64,000 nt of DNA from an uncultured Alphaproteobacteria bacterium (GCA_902522465.1 CABYVV010000004.1:37892-101891); one strand, 5' to 3'; counted from the stretch's first letter, positions 1 to 9,384 are shown. The notes: generated by a model from the letters alone, not told the origin. Numbers and translations are program-made.

Positions 1-86
1 TTTGTATTGGATGGCATAATTTGTCTGAAGATGATTACAAACTAAAATTGTCTCAATACGAAAACAGAAAAAAAATAAAGAAGTAA
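1..86 (+). CDS. C-terminal end of an unidentified protein (partial, 5' end outside window)
   Basis: Reading frame 3 is open from the window edge to a TAA at 84-86 and encodes about 27 residues: a hydrophobic/aromatic stretch (CIGWHNLSEDDY) and then a lysine-rich tail ending KKIKK. The other two forward frames hit stops early. The basic tail and the abutting opposite-strand gene at 91 fit a genuine gene end. Too little is present to assign a family. Confidence 0.5.
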   Translation, partial: CIGWHNLSEDDYKLKLSQYENRKKIKK

Positions 87-90
87 TATT

Positions 91-825
91 TCAAAACTTA
101 AAATTTTTTATATGTTTCCAAAGTCTTTTTAGACCCTTTGGTGCGTTAGTTTTTCGTCGTGTTGGCCATTTTCGCGTAGGATCAAATATTGTCTGGTCTA
201 AACCAATATCTATCACAGCTGGATTTTCAATGATTACTGTGTAATAACCAAGTTTCTTATATGATACGCCGATATCAAGTTCGTTTTTGTAGTTGGCGTA
301 TCCTCCAATTAAATTATAATCATAAATTCTTTTTACACCTGGCCTGAAGGAAAAGTATCCCCATTCCCATCCCTCTTTACAATAAACTTCTCTAAAACCA
401 ATTCCTTTATGTTTCTTCAACGGACCATAACTAAAAATATCAAGTCTGCTTGCACTCTCCTTGCTCTCAAGCCAAACTTGAATAATCTTTGAATCATAAT
501 CAAGAATTTTGAGTGAATCTTTTATAAAACCCTTTCTCGTGTAAACCCAGTCGTCTTCACAATGAAAGATATACGGAGTTTTAATTAATTTGTAAGCTTC
601 AACGATTGACTGTATTTGTCCTTTTTTTGTTTTATTAAATAAAAGATTAATTTTATTAGACCATTTTTTTTCTATTCTTTTATAAACATCCTCATTAACA
701 GAATCTTCTGTTAAAAATAATTTCTCAATCGGAAAGTCATTAAATTTAAAAAAACTCTTTAATGTTCTATCTAATAAATCTTCTCTCCCACAACTTGTGA
801 TTACAAAGGACATTTTATTTTTCAT
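91..825 (-). CDS. glycosyltransferase family 2-like protein
   Basis: A protein of about 244 residues that starts with the strand-turn pattern of nucleotide-diphospho-sugar transferases (MSFVITSCGREDLLDRTLKS). It has an acidic FHCEDDW motif near residue 90 where GT-A enzymes place the metal-binding DXD, then conserved aromatic residues (EGWEWGYFSFRPG). No membrane segment is visible, so it is probably a cytoplasmic or peripheral sugar transferase; the substrate cannot be read. I chose the ATG at 825 because the frame can be extended only to a TTG at 852 and the fold begins a few residues after the ATG. It lies downstream of gltD on the same strand, but a metabolic link is not obvious. The neighbouring gene tail at the window edge may belong to the same surface-sugar locus. 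Confidence 0.65.
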   Translation of the reverse strand: MKNKMSFVITSCGREDLLDRTLKSFFKFNDFPIEKLFLTEDSVNEDVYKRIEKKWSNKINLLFNKTKKGQIQSIVEAYKLIKTPYIFHCEDDWVYTRKGFIKDSLKILDYDSKIIQVWLESKESASRLDIFSYGPLKKHKGIGFREVYCKEGWEWGYFSFRPGVKRIYDYNLIGGYANYKNELDIGVSYKKLGYYTVIIENPAVIDIGLDQTIFDPTRKWPTRRKTNAPKGLKRLWKHIKNFKF

Positions 826-903
826 AAGGTCTGGACCTAAATCTTTAATCAATATTAATTATGAAACTATTAAATATACAATTCAAGCTTTAGAAATTAT
901 TGA

Positions 904-2352
904 TTATAAAGGAAGGCTAGAGTTTCCCATCAAAAATTTATCCACATTGTGTGCCACTTGTCTGCCCTCTCTTATTGCCCAGACAACTAAAGATTGTCCC
1001 CGTCTCATATCACCGGAAACAAAGATTTTTGCAATATTGGTTTTGTAATCATTATCATTAGCTTTAACATTTCCTCTTTGATCAAGTTCTAATCCAATGT
1101 CTGATATCAATTTATCTCTAATAGGGTGGACAAAACCCATTGCCAATAAAACTAGGTCTGCTTTGATTTTAAGCTCATTTTGTTTTCCTTTTTTTTCTTC
1201 CATTTTTACACTTCCGGATTTATCTTTTTTCCACTCAATTTTTTTCAACGTCAAACTCTTTACTTTCTGACCATCCCCATCAAATGACTTAGTCGAAACA
1301 CTCCAATTTCTATTAGCACCTTCTTCGTGTGATGAAGAGGTTCTTAATTTCAGTGGCCAATCAGGCCATGTCAACATCTTATTCTCTTTAACAGGCGGTT
1401 TGTCTAAAATTTCAAGCTGTGTTACAGATTTTGCGCCCTGACGGTTGGATGTTCCAATGCAGTCAGAACCTGTGTCACCACCTCCAATAACAACAACATC
1501 TTTATCTTTAGCAGAAAATTCAGATTCCAATCTAATGTTGTCCCCTTCACAGATTTTATTTTGTCTAGTCAAGAAATCCATCGCGAAATGTACACCTTGC
1601 AAATCTCTGCCAGGAATGCTTAGATCTCTGGGATGCTCTGATCCACAGGCAAGTATAATTGCATCAAACTCTTTTAATAAATCTTTTACGGGAATGTTTT
1701 CTCCGACCCTAGCATTACATTCAAAAATAACTCCCTCTTCTCTCATCTGTTCAATTCTCTTATCAATTAAGTGCTTTTCCATTTTAAAATTTGGAATTCC
1801 ATATCTTAACAAACCACCTATCCTATCATTTTTTTCAAATATTTTTACATAATGGCCTGCTCTTGCAAGTTGTTGTGATGCTGCCAACCCTGCTGGACCT
1901 GAACCAACAACAGCAATTTTTTTATTAGTTTTATTATTATTTATTTCAGGAACAATCCAACCATTTTCATACGCTTTATCAATTATTGATCTTTCGATGC
2001 TTTTAATAGTTACTGGACTATCATCAATATTGAGAGTACACGCAGCTTCACATGGAGCTGGACATATGCGACTCGTAAATTCAGGAAAGTTATTGGTAGA
2101 GTGCAAGACATTCAATGCTATTTTCCAATCTCTTTCGTAGACCAAATTATTCCATTCTGGGATAATATTATTTATTGGACAAGAATTATGGCAATATGGA
2201 ATTCCACAATCCATACACCTAGATGCCTGTTGATTTAAAATCTTGTCTGAAAACGGCAATACAAATTCATCGAAATTTCTTACCCTAGATTTTGGTGCAA
2301 TAGACTTGTTACTTGCTCTTTCATGTTCTAGGAATCCTGTTACTTTTGCCAT
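904..2352 (-). CDS. gltD: glutamate synthase (NADPH) small subunit
   Basis: 482 residues, the usual GltD length. GltD oxidises NADPH on FAD and passes electrons through iron-sulfur clusters to the large subunit, which makes two glutamates from glutamine and 2-oxoglutarate. The N-terminal cysteine motif (C46, C49, C54, C58) and the second set (C97, C101, C105) are the cluster ligands. The FAD-binding GSGPAGLAAS lies near residue 150 and the NADPH-binding GGGDTGSD near residue 290. The ATG at 2352 lies inside the end of gltB (13-base overlap), so the two are translationally coupled and cotranscribed. No unusual residues were noticed. Confidence 0.97.
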   Translation of the reverse strand: MAKVTGFLEHERASNKSIAPKSRVRNFDEFVLPFSDKILNQQASRCMDCGIPYCHNSCPINNIIPEWNNLVYERDWKIALNVLHSTNNFPEFTSRICPAPCEAACTLNIDDSPVTIKSIERSIIDKAYENGWIVPEINNNKTNKKIAVVGSGPAGLAASQQLARAGHYVKIFEKNDRIGGLLRYGIPNFKMEKHLIDKRIEQMREEGVIFECNARVGENIPVKDLLKEFDAIILACGSEHPRDLSIPGRDLQGVHFAMDFLTRQNKICEGDNIRLESEFSAKDKDVVVIGGGDTGSDCIGTSNRQGAKSVTQLEILDKPPVKENKMLTWPDWPLKLRTSSSHEEGANRNWSVSTKSFDGDGQKVKSLTLKKIEWKKDKSGSVKMEEKKGKQNELKIKADLVLLAMGFVHPIRDKLISDIGLELDQRGNVKANDNDYKTNIAKIFVSGDMRRGQSLVVWAIREGRQVAHNVDKFLMGNSSLPL

Positions 2353-5300
2353 AAATTTACAACCTTAGCTTTCTTCTCTTCATTAATTCTTTTTAACAAA
2401 ACGTTTTCAAAATCAATAGGTAAAACTTTAACAAAGTTTTTTAATTCTTTATCAAAATTATCCAGTATACTTTTAGCGACTGATGAATTCGTATAGTTTA
2501 AATGTCTTTTTAGCAATTCTTTTATCCTCAACTCATCATTAAATAGAAAGTTATACTTGTCAAAAAGTTTTTCAGGAAGAATATATTTACTTTTTTTTAT
2601 CTCGGAGATGTTAACCATTGATAAATTACATTTCTCTTTGAATTTTTTCTGATTCTGGTAGACATAAGCTATGCCACCGCTCATCCCGGCACCAAAGTTG
2701 ACTCCAGTATTACCTAAAACCATAACTACTCCGCCAGTCATATACTCACAACAATGATCTCCTGTTCCCTCAACTACTGCGATAGCCCCGGAATTTCTCA
2801 CTGCAAATCTTTCACCTGCAACACCTGAGAAATAACATTGTCCCGAAATTGCACCGTAAAGAACAGTGTTTCCAACAATTATATTTTCTTCTGACCTATA
2901 TTTTGATTCACTGAAGGGCTTTATTATGATTTTGCCACCTGAAAGACCTTTTCCCACATAATCATTTCCCTCGCCAGTTAAATTAAGAGTAACTCCAGCA
3001 GAAAGAAAAGTTCCAAAACTTTGACCTGCAGTTCCCCTTAAGTTGACCATTATTGAATCCTCTCGCAACCCTTTATATCCAAATTTTTTAGCCAAAGTTC
3101 CAGAAAGTAAAGCTCCAAAACTTCTGTCTGTGTTTCTTATGGATTTATTTATGTTTACCGTAGACATTTCTTTTTCAAGAACTTGTCTGGCTTCGTTAAC
3201 GACTTCTCTATCTAAAATAAATTCTAAATCGTGATTCTGCTGTGACGAATTAAAAATATCTGTTGATTTGTCATGATTTGGTTTGTGAAGTATGTTTGAA
3301 AGATCAATATTTTTTGCCTTCCAATGTTTAATTGCTTTATTCTTTTCTAAATATTCTGATTTACCAATTAAATCTTGAAACTTTCTTACGCCAAGTTCTG
3401 CCATTATCTCTCTAACTTCTTCAGCAACGAGAAAGAAATAATTAACCACATTTTCTGGTGTACCTCTAAATTTTTCTCTTAGGATTTTGTTTTGCGTAGC
3501 AATGCCAACTGGACATGTGTTCAAGTGGCATTTTCTCATCATGATACATCCAATAGATACAAGTGGCGCTGTAGAAAAACCAAATTCATCTGCTCCTAAT
3601 AATGCACCAATTACAACATCCCTTCCAGTTTTTAAACCTCCATCAACCTGCAATGAAATTCTATTTCTCAGTTTGTTAATTACTAAAGTTTGATGTGTTT
3701 CTGCCAACCCTAATTCCCAGGGAGTGCCTGCATTTTTGATAGAGGTTAATGGTGAGGCACCTGTTCCACCATCATACCCAGCAATTGTAATATGATCAGC
3801 TTTACATTTAGTCACACCTGCTGCCACAACTCCAACTCCAAATTCTGAAACAAGTTTAACGCTGATCCTAGCCTTTTCGTTAACATTTTTTAAATCAAAA
3901 ATTAGTTGGGCTAAATCCTCAATTGAATAAATATCATGATGTGGAGGTGGTGAAATTAGACCAACTCCAGGTGTAGAATGTCTTACATTTGCAATATTTT
4001 CGTCAACTTTATGACCAGGAAGTTGTCCGCCTTCTCCTGGTTTAGCTCCTTGACTAATTTTAATTTGTATGTCTTTAGCATTTACAAGGTACTCGGTAGT
4101 GACTCCAAATCTACCAGAGGCAACTTGCTTAATAGCACTTTTCATTGAGTCACCATTCTTCAGTTGGACAAAACGTTCTGGTTCTTCTCCCCCCTCACCA
4201 GTATTTGATTTTCCACCAATCCTATTCATGGCAAGAGCAAGTGTTGTATGTGCTTCTCTAGATATTGAACCGTATGACATAGCCCCTGTAGAAAATCTTT
4301 TAACTATTTCGGTTGCTGGCTCCACTTCTGATAAAGAAATTTTATTGTCCTTTTTAAACTCAAAGAGACTTCTAATTGTAAACATTGATTTATTGTTATC
4401 ATTAATTTTTTTTGAAAATTCTCCGAATGTTTCTCTTGAATTTATTCTGACTGCTTTTTGTAGATTTGTAATTGTTGAAGGAGACCAAGAATGCTTTTCT
4501 CCTCTTATTCTGTAAGCATACTCCCCACCAACATCCAAGGATTTCTCACTATCTAATTTAAAGTTGGTCATTGAAAATCTATTTAAGGTCTCTTCTTGTA
4601 TTTGTTTTAAGTCCATTCCTCCAATTAATGTTGCTGTTCCAGGGAAATATTTATCTATAACACTCTCAGAAATACCAACTGCATCAAATATTTGTGCACC
4701 GCAGTAGGACTTTAGCGTCGAAATGCCCATTTTAGACATGATTTTAAGTATGGCTTTTCCTGATGCCTTAATGAAATTACTCTCAGATGATTTGTAATCT
4801 TTTGAATCGACTAGTTCAGATATCGTATGAAAAACTAAATAAGGATTAATTGCTTCTGCACCGTAGCCTGCCAACACTGCGAAGTGATGAAGTTCTCTTG
4901 CTTCCCCAGTCTCCAGAATGATACTTGTTTTCATACGCAAACCTTCTTCAATCAAATAATGGTGGATGGATGAAACAGCAAGTAAAGAGGGTATAGGAGC
5001 GTTTACAGAAGAAACATTTTTATCAGACAAAATCAAAATGTTAGATCCATCTAATATCTGTGACTTTGCTTCAAAACAAATTCTATCAATACCTTCTCTG
5101 AGTTCATCACCTTTATTAGAATTCTTAAAAAGTATATCAATTGTAGAAGCTTTTAATCGTCCTTTAGTTGTCTCTTCAATATTTCTTATTTTCTCAATAT
5201 TATCGTTTGTCAGTATGGGTTGATTCAATTCAAGTCTTGCTTTGAAATTATTTTCAGGAGAGTCAAAAATATTTGGTTTTTCACCAAGTGTCATGTCTAG

Positions 5301-6908
5301 TGACATAACCAGTTCCTCTCTAATAGGATCAATAGGTGGGTTGGTGACCTGAGCAAAACATTGTTTAAAATAACTAAAAAGAAGTTTGGGTTTGTCTGAT
5401 AATAAGGATATAGGAGTGTCTGTACCCATTGAACCGATAGGTTCGATTCCTAATTTTAAAATAGGTTCAATAAAAAAGTTAATATCCTCTTTTGTATATC
5501 CAAAGCATAACTGGAGCCTTTTAATATCCTCTTTGTTGTCAGAAGCATTTTCATTTTTAGGCTTCAGGTCATTAAGAAAAATCTGATTTTTCTCGAGAGA
5601 TTTTTTATAGTCAAACTTTTGCGAAAGTTTTTCTTTTATTTCGTCATTCTGAACCACTCTCTTTTCTATTAAGTCAATCAGAAAGATCTTTCCTGGTTCA
5701 AGCCTCCACCTCTTAATAACCTTCTTAGGATCTACATCCAAAACCCCCATTTCAGAGGACAAAAGTATCATTCCATCCTCAGTCTGAATATATCTAGATG
5801 GTCTAAGACCATTCCTATCTAAAATTGCTCCAATTTTTTTTCCATTCGTGAAGCACATTGCTGCAGGACCGTCCCATGGCTCAATATAATTCGAATAATA
5901 TTCATAGTAATCTCTCATTTTTGGGTTTGTTTTGTCTTTTTCCCATGCTTCAGGAATCAGGAGCATCATTGCATGTTCAATATCATAACCTCCAATCATT
6001 AAGTATTCTAGGGCATTATCAAATGCAGCAGAATCTGACAATCCATCGAAAATTAAAGGATTGAGATTTTGGAACTCTTTCAAGAAAAAATCTGAGCGAG
6101 AAATAGAAGCACGTGCATTCATCCAATTTGCATTTCCTCTAAGAGTGTTAATTTCTCCATTATGGCATAAGAATCGAAAGGGTTGGGCCAAATCCCAACT
6201 CGGAAATGTATTTGTAGAAAATCTTTGATGAACAATTGCTATTGATGAAATAAACATTTTGTCTTTTAGGTCATCATAATAATCTTTCAAACTATCAGAC
6301 ATTATCATACCTTTGTAAACAATTATGCTGCTGGACAATGAAGCAATGTAGAAATCGAAAGATTTTAATTCTATCTCAATTCTTCTTCGGGCAATAAACA
6401 ATCTTTGCTCAAATTCGTTAATTTTACTGGCTTGAAAAGTTTGTTTTATGAAAATTTGAACAATCGATGGTTCGTTACCTCTAATAGATTTACCAAGAAC
6501 TTTTTCGTTTCTTGGAACATCCCTTACGTGGATATTCTCAAGTTTTAATTTGTTAAGATATTTGTCAATAATTTTTATACAATGAATTCTTTCCTCTTTA
6601 TCTCGAGGAAGAAAAAACATACCAATCGCATAATCATTAGGTCTTGGAAGTATTATATTTTGTTTAGATAATTCCCTTTGGAAATATTGATGAGGGATTT
6701 GGGTTAACAAGCCAACTCCATCACCTGCTTTAGGATCTGCACTTACAGCACCTCTGTGAGTTAGATTTCCCAATATTCTTAGTCCATTATCAATGATTTC
6801 TCTAGATGGAATGTCATAGATGTTTGCTACGAAACCAATACCGCAAGAATCCTTTTCATTCTTTGGGTCATAAAGACCTTGTTTTTCAACTTGTCTGAAC
6901 ATTCTCAT
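2340..6908 (-). CDS. gltB: glutamate synthase (NADPH) large subunit
   Basis: 1522 residues, full length for bacterial GltB. The class-II glutamine amidotransferase domain begins with the catalytic Cys at residue 22 (EKDSCGIGF); the first 21 residues would be the propeptide removed to expose it. The central and FMN-binding synthase domains follow, with the 3Fe-4S ligands C1121, C1127 and C1132 (CIMMRKCHLNTCPVG). The C-terminal GXGXG beta-helix is recognisable (GNTGVNFGAGMSGG). Ammonia released from glutamine is channelled to 2-oxoglutarate in the synthase domain. An ATG at 6908 and a second two codons later are both possible. The gene overlaps gltD by 13 bases. This is the main ammonium-assimilation route together with glutamine synthetase, which is not in the window. 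Confidence 0.97.
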   Translation of the reverse strand: MRMFRQVEKQGLYDPKNEKDSCGIGFVANIYDIPSREIIDNGLRILGNLTHRGAVSADPKAGDGVGLLTQIPHQYFQRELSKQNIILPRPNDYAIGMFFLPRDKEERIHCIKIIDKYLNKLKLENIHVRDVPRNEKVLGKSIRGNEPSIVQIFIKQTFQASKINEFEQRLFIARRRIEIELKSFDFYIASLSSSIIVYKGMIMSDSLKDYYDDLKDKMFISSIAIVHQRFSTNTFPSWDLAQPFRFLCHNGEINTLRGNANWMNARASISRSDFFLKEFQNLNPLIFDGLSDSAAFDNALEYLMIGGYDIEHAMMLLIPEAWEKDKTNPKMRDYYEYYSNYIEPWDGPAAMCFTNGKKIGAILDRNGLRPSRYIQTEDGMILLSSEMGVLDVDPKKVIKRWRLEPGKIFLIDLIEKRVVQNDEIKEKLSQKFDYKKSLEKNQIFLNDLKPKNENASDNKEDIKRLQLCFGYTKEDINFFIEPILKLGIEPIGSMGTDTPISLLSDKPKLLFSYFKQCFAQVTNPPIDPIREELVMSLDMTLGEKPNIFDSPENNFKARLELNQPILTNDNIEKIRNIEETTKGRLKASTIDILFKNSNKGDELREGIDRICFEAKSQILDGSNILILSDKNVSSVNAPIPSLLAVSSIHHYLIEEGLRMKTSIILETGEARELHHFAVLAGYGAEAINPYLVFHTISELVDSKDYKSSESNFIKASGKAILKIMSKMGISTLKSYCGAQIFDAVGISESVIDKYFPGTATLIGGMDLKQIQEETLNRFSMTNFKLDSEKSLDVGGEYAYRIRGEKHSWSPSTITNLQKAVRINSRETFGEFSKKINDNNKSMFTIRSLFEFKKDNKISLSEVEPATEIVKRFSTGAMSYGSISREAHTTLALAMNRIGGKSNTGEGGEEPERFVQLKNGDSMKSAIKQVASGRFGVTTEYLVNAKDIQIKISQGAKPGEGGQLPGHKVDENIANVRHSTPGVGLISPPPHHDIYSIEDLAQLIFDLKNVNEKARISVKLVSEFGVGVVAAGVTKCKADHITIAGYDGGTGASPLTSIKNAGTPWELGLAETHQTLVINKLRNRISLQVDGGLKTGRDVVIGALLGADEFGFSTAPLVSIGCIMMRKCHLNTCPVGIATQNKILREKFRGTPENVVNYFFLVAEEVREIMAELGVRKFQDLIGKSEYLEKNKAIKHWKAKNIDLSNILHKPNHDKSTDIFNSSQQNHDLEFILDREVVNEARQVLEKEMSTVNINKSIRNTDRSFGALLSGTLAKKFGYKGLREDSIMVNLRGTAGQSFGTFLSAGVTLNLTGEGNDYVGKGLSGGKIIIKPFSESKYRSEENIIVGNTVLYGAISGQCYFSGVAGERFAVRNSGAIAVVEGTGDHCCEYMTGGVVMVLGNTGVNFGAGMSGGIAYVYQNQKKFKEKCNLSMVNISEIKKSKYILPEKLFDKYNFLFNDELRIKELLKRHLNYTNSSVAKSILDNFDKELKNFVKVLPIDFENVLLKRINEEKKAKVVNLWQK

Positions 6909-6952
6909 AATAATTAATCAAGTAAGTAAATATACTATTATTATATAGTTAT

Positions 6953-7639
6953 TTAGTCATCCATTAACATAGTTTTTTCGTATAAAATTTCTCCCATTGT
7001 TTCAGAATCAGATTTTTCTTCTCTCTTGTACTTTAAAAGACCAATACCCTTAGCAAACCAAGTTGTAGTAAAGATTTCAATATTTATGTTTCCTAGAGTT
7101 GGGTCTGGGTAGTAACTAGTCTTGCCATACCCAGTGACCTTGATACAATTTTCAATTTTTTTTCCATTGATCGTGATAGTTTCATTCGTGCCAACAATTT
7201 TATTATTGAGTTTGAATGGTAAATTTGTGTTGTAAAACCTATCATAACCTAGTTTCATCTGAATAGTTGTCTTGTCTGTAGTTTCCCATGAAGTATTTAT
7301 CTTTACAGGAAAGGCAAGTAAAAGTTCTGAATTTTCATCATTAGATGTATTTTGTTTTGACGACAAAAAATTATCGAGGTTCTTTATCAAAATTCCCTGT
7401 TTTTCAAAAACATAGAATGTTACTTCTCCATCGTTTTTTAAGACTGGTATTGCATTGTTAATTTTTGGAAGAAAGTAGAAACTTTGTCTAAAATTTTTTT
7501 TCTTATTTTCTTTGTCTTTAAAAAAAATGTCATAGAAAATTTGTTCACCTTCGTTGTAGGGAAAATATCTTTGATTTGAATCACAAGAGATTGTTGAAAT
7601 TGTTACTACAATTAAAAAAAAAATTAATTTTATTTTCAT
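6953..7639 (-). CDS. hypothetical lipoprotein
   Basis: 228 residues. The start is a classic lipoprotein signal: MKIK, a hydrophobic stretch, then STISC with the lipidated cysteine at residue 19. The mature part is mostly beta-prone, with repeated short strands, and looks like a soluble periplasmic or outer-membrane-anchored domain. I do not recognise the family. A resemblance of the opening (NEGEQIFYDIFF) to DUF3108-type periplasmic proteins is only an impression. It lies between gmhA (14 bases upstream) and gltB (44 bases downstream) on the same strand and is probably cotranscribed with gmhA. Confidence 0.75.
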   Translation of the reverse strand: MKIKLIFFLIVVTISTISCDSNQRYFPYNEGEQIFYDIFFKDKENKKKNFRQSFYFLPKINNAIPVLKNDGEVTFYVFEKQGILIKNLDNFLSSKQNTSNDENSELLLAFPVKINTSWETTDKTTIQMKLGYDRFYNTNLPFKLNNKIVGTNETITINGKKIENCIKVTGYGKTSYYPDPTLGNINIEIFTTTWFAKGIGLLKYKREEKSDSETMGEILYEKTMLMDD

Positions 7640-7653
7640 TTTTTACTTATTTT

Positions 7654-8262
7654 TTACTTAAAGTCTTCTTTAACAAGAGGTGCCAAACCCAATTTATACT
7701 CTAATGCGTTGCATAACATCTGACCAATCAAAATATGAGTCTCCTGAATTCTAGAAGTTATTTTAGTAGGAATAGATATAATAATATCAGCAAATTTTTC
7801 AATATCATGAGTATCTTTTCCAGTGAAAATTACTGTTTTAATTCCATTCTTTTTTGAGTATGCCAACCCATTAATTACGTTTTTACTTTTTCCCGAAGTT
7901 GAAATACCAATAGCAACATCACCAATTTTACCCAAAGCCTCCAATTGCCTAGAGAAAATTAGTTCAAAACCTAGATCGTTCGCAATTGCTGTAAGAGTGG
8001 AAGTATCAGTAGAAAGAGATATTGCAGGTATTGATTTTCTATCTCTTGAATATCTAACTGTCAGCTCAGTCGACAAATGTTGAGCGTCAGAAGCACTACC
8101 ACCGTTTCCAAAAAATATAATTTTATTTCCATTCTTTACAGATTCGAAGCAAACATCAACTAACTTAACAAAGTTTTTTTCCATACATTTGCTCGTTCTT
8201 TTCACAACATGGATATGTTCTTCAATTTGTGATTGAAAGAAATTTTCAATTTTTTTATTCAT
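7654..8262 (-). CDS. gmhA: phosphoheptose isomerase (SIS domain, GmhA type)
   Basis: 202 residues, typical of GmhA, which converts sedoheptulose 7-phosphate to D-glycero-D-manno-heptose 7-phosphate, the first step of ADP-heptose synthesis for the lipopolysaccharide core. The SIS-domain phosphate site is GNGGSASDAQH (52-62). The catalytic pair expected for GmhA is visible as Glu66 (STELTVR) and His176 in RIQETHILIG. The related replication protein DiaA has a similar fold, but the retained E/H pair favours the isomerase. No other heptose genes (gmhB, hldE, hldD) are in the window. The two lipid A deacylase-like genes upstream on the same strand fit an envelope role. Confidence 0.85.
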   Translation of the reverse strand: MNKKIENFFQSQIEEHIHVVKRTSKCMEKNFVKLVDVCFESVKNGNKIIFFGNGGSASDAQHLSTELTVRYSRDRKSIPAISLSTDTSTLTAIANDLGFELIFSRQLEALGKIGDVAIGISTSGKSKNVINGLAYSKKNGIKTVIFTGKDTHDIEKFADIIISIPTKITSRIQETHILIGQMLCNALEYKLGLAPLVKEDFK

Positions 8263-8272
8263 AATCTTTCCA

Positions 8273-8348
8273 TGGCGATCTCATCTGGACTCGAACCAGA
8301 AACTAATCCTTAGGAGGGATTTGTTATATCCAGTTTAACTATAAGACC
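8273..8348 (-). tRNA. tRNA-Arg (anticodon CCT)
   Basis: Read on the minus strand this forms a 76-base cloverleaf. The acceptor stem is GGTCTTA with TGAGATC (two G-T wobbles), followed by discriminator G and an encoded CCA. The D arm contains CTGGATA; the anticodon stem AATCC/GGATT encloses the loop CTCCTAA with anticodon CCT; the variable loop is AGTT; the T arm is TCTGG, TTCGAGT, CCAGA. CCT decodes the rare arginine codon AGG. It lies between a PagL-like gene (4 bases away) and gmhA (10 bases away) in the same orientation, so it is probably processed from a mixed mRNA/tRNA transcript. Confidence 0.95.
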
Positions 8349-8352
8349 CCAA

Positions 8353-8865
8353 TTACCTTCCAAATGGTATTTGATATTTTAAAACCAAAGTTTCAGATCC
8401 TGGGTTTTTTTTACCGCTATCTGCATTTGAAATATGAAAAATACCCACACCTATTCTAGAATTGTTTCTAAACCTATAAAAAACATCTATTCCTATGTAA
8501 AATTCAAGAGGGTTGCCTGCCTTAATCTCATTACCGTCCTTGTAATATCCACAAGCCAAACTGGGAGTCATTACAATATTTTTTTTTTTTCCATAGTATC
8601 CATCGATACCAAATCCTCCATAAGCATAATATGCATTTTCGTTAGTCCCAAGAAAACCTGCAAAAGGCTTTATAAGATTAAACATTTTTTTTCCACTATG
8701 TATTTCTAGATTTATCATCCCAGATTGATCATTGTGAGGTGGAGAACCATCTTCCATATAATTAAATATTCCCACACCAACTGAAAAACGTGAGGAATCT
8801 TTAGCCTCTGCAGTTGATGCTAAAGATAAAAAAATAAAAAAAAATATGTGAAAAAGTTTCTTCAT
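8353..8865 (-). CDS. PagL-like lipid A 3-O-deacylase (acyloxyacyl hydrolase family), copy 1
   Basis: 170 residues with a signal peptide (MKKLFHIFFFIFLSLASTAEA) and then alternating strands of a small outer-membrane beta-barrel. PagL removes the 3-O-linked acyl chain from lipid A at the outer membrane. The family signature is near the C-terminus: FHISNAD, with His144 and Ser146, then NPGSE, with Glu158. The His-to-Glu spacing of 14 matches the His-Ser-Glu triad I know from Pseudomonas PagL (H126, S128, E140). It lies three bases downstream of a second, clearly homologous gene. Both keep the triad, so neither looks decayed. The native lipid substrate is inferred from the family. Confidence 0.8.
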   Translation of the reverse strand: MKKLFHIFFFIFLSLASTAEAKDSSRFSVGVGIFNYMEDGSPPHNDQSGMINLEIHSGKKMFNLIKPFAGFLGTNENAYYAYGGFGIDGYYGKKKNIVMTPSLACGYYKDGNEIKAGNPLEFYIGIDVFYRFRNNSRIGVGIFHISNADSGKKNPGSETLVLKYQIPFGR

Positions 8866-8868
8866 TCT

Positions 8869-9384
8869 CTAAAAAGGAATATGGTATTTGAAAATTATTT
8901 GTTCTGAGCCGGGATTTCTATACCCAAGACCGGCATTAGATATGTGAAAAACGCCAACTCCAACCCTAACATTATTCCTAAATCTATAAGATAAATCACC
9001 ACCACTTCTAAATTCTAATGTATGTCCCATCCTTATTTGATCACCATCTTCATAAATTCCAGCAGCTAAGCTTGGCGATAATATAATACACTTACATCTT
9101 AAAAAATATAAATCAGTTGAAAACCCAAAATATCCATAATAAGCACTTTCATCTGTTCCCAAAAAACCTATTAGTGGCTTAATAAAGCCGAAAGCTTTTT
9201 TTTTTGAGAAATATTCTATATTATATGCTACTGAAGATTGATTGAAATTATCACTTCCATGTTTCATAAAATTATATATTCCACCACCTACCGCGATTCT
9301 GTTTTTATTGTCTCTAGCAATTGAATTATCACTAAAAAAAGACAATAAAAGCATAATTATAAAAATACCTAAATAATTTCTCAT
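8869..9384 (-). CDS. PagL-like lipid A 3-O-deacylase (acyloxyacyl hydrolase family), copy 2
   Basis: 171 residues, collinear with the downstream neighbour: signal peptide (MRNYLGIFIIMLLLSFFSDNS...), then shared blocks such as GIYNFM, IKPLIGFLGTDESAYYGY, the RFRNN segment and the catalytic VGVFHISNAG...NPGSE (His147, Ser149, Glu161). The two copies differ at many positions but need no gaps in the C-terminal half, consistent with an older tandem duplication. It is the first gene of the leftward operon (copy 2, copy 1, tRNA-Arg, gmhA), with a 41-base divergent gap to the M48 protease gene. Confidence 0.8.
   Translation of the reverse strand: MRNYLGIFIIMLLLSFFSDNSIARDNKNRIAVGGGIYNFMKHGSDNFNQSSVAYNIEYFSKKKAFGFIKPLIGFLGTDESAYYGYFGFSTDLYFLRCKCIILSPSLAAGIYEDGDQIRMGHTLEFRSGGDLSYRFRNNVRVGVGVFHISNAGLGYRNPGSEQIIFKYHIPF

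Noticed and set aside
797..1048. Plus-strand open frame across the gap between the glycosyltransferase and gltD
   Set aside because: It runs antisense into the C-terminus of gltD and into the glycosyltransferase start, and has no coding character.
1445..1852. Plus-strand open frame of 135 codons opposite gltD
   Set aside because: It is a shadow of a strongly conserved gene on the other strand, with no ribosome site or protein family features.
4069..4515. Plus-strand open frame of 148 codons opposite gltB
   Set aside because: The opposite strand is the conserved GltB synthase domain; the translated sequence has no recognisable domain.
5430..5455. A tRNA T-arm-like GGTTCGATTCC string
   Set aside because: It lies inside gltB in frame with conserved coding sequence, and no acceptor, D or anticodon stem can be built around it.
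6940..6945. TATAAT on the minus strand upstream of gltB as its promoter
   Set aside because: The hexamer is perfect, but no -35 is recognisable at 16-18 bases and the composition makes chance matches likely; left as unproven.
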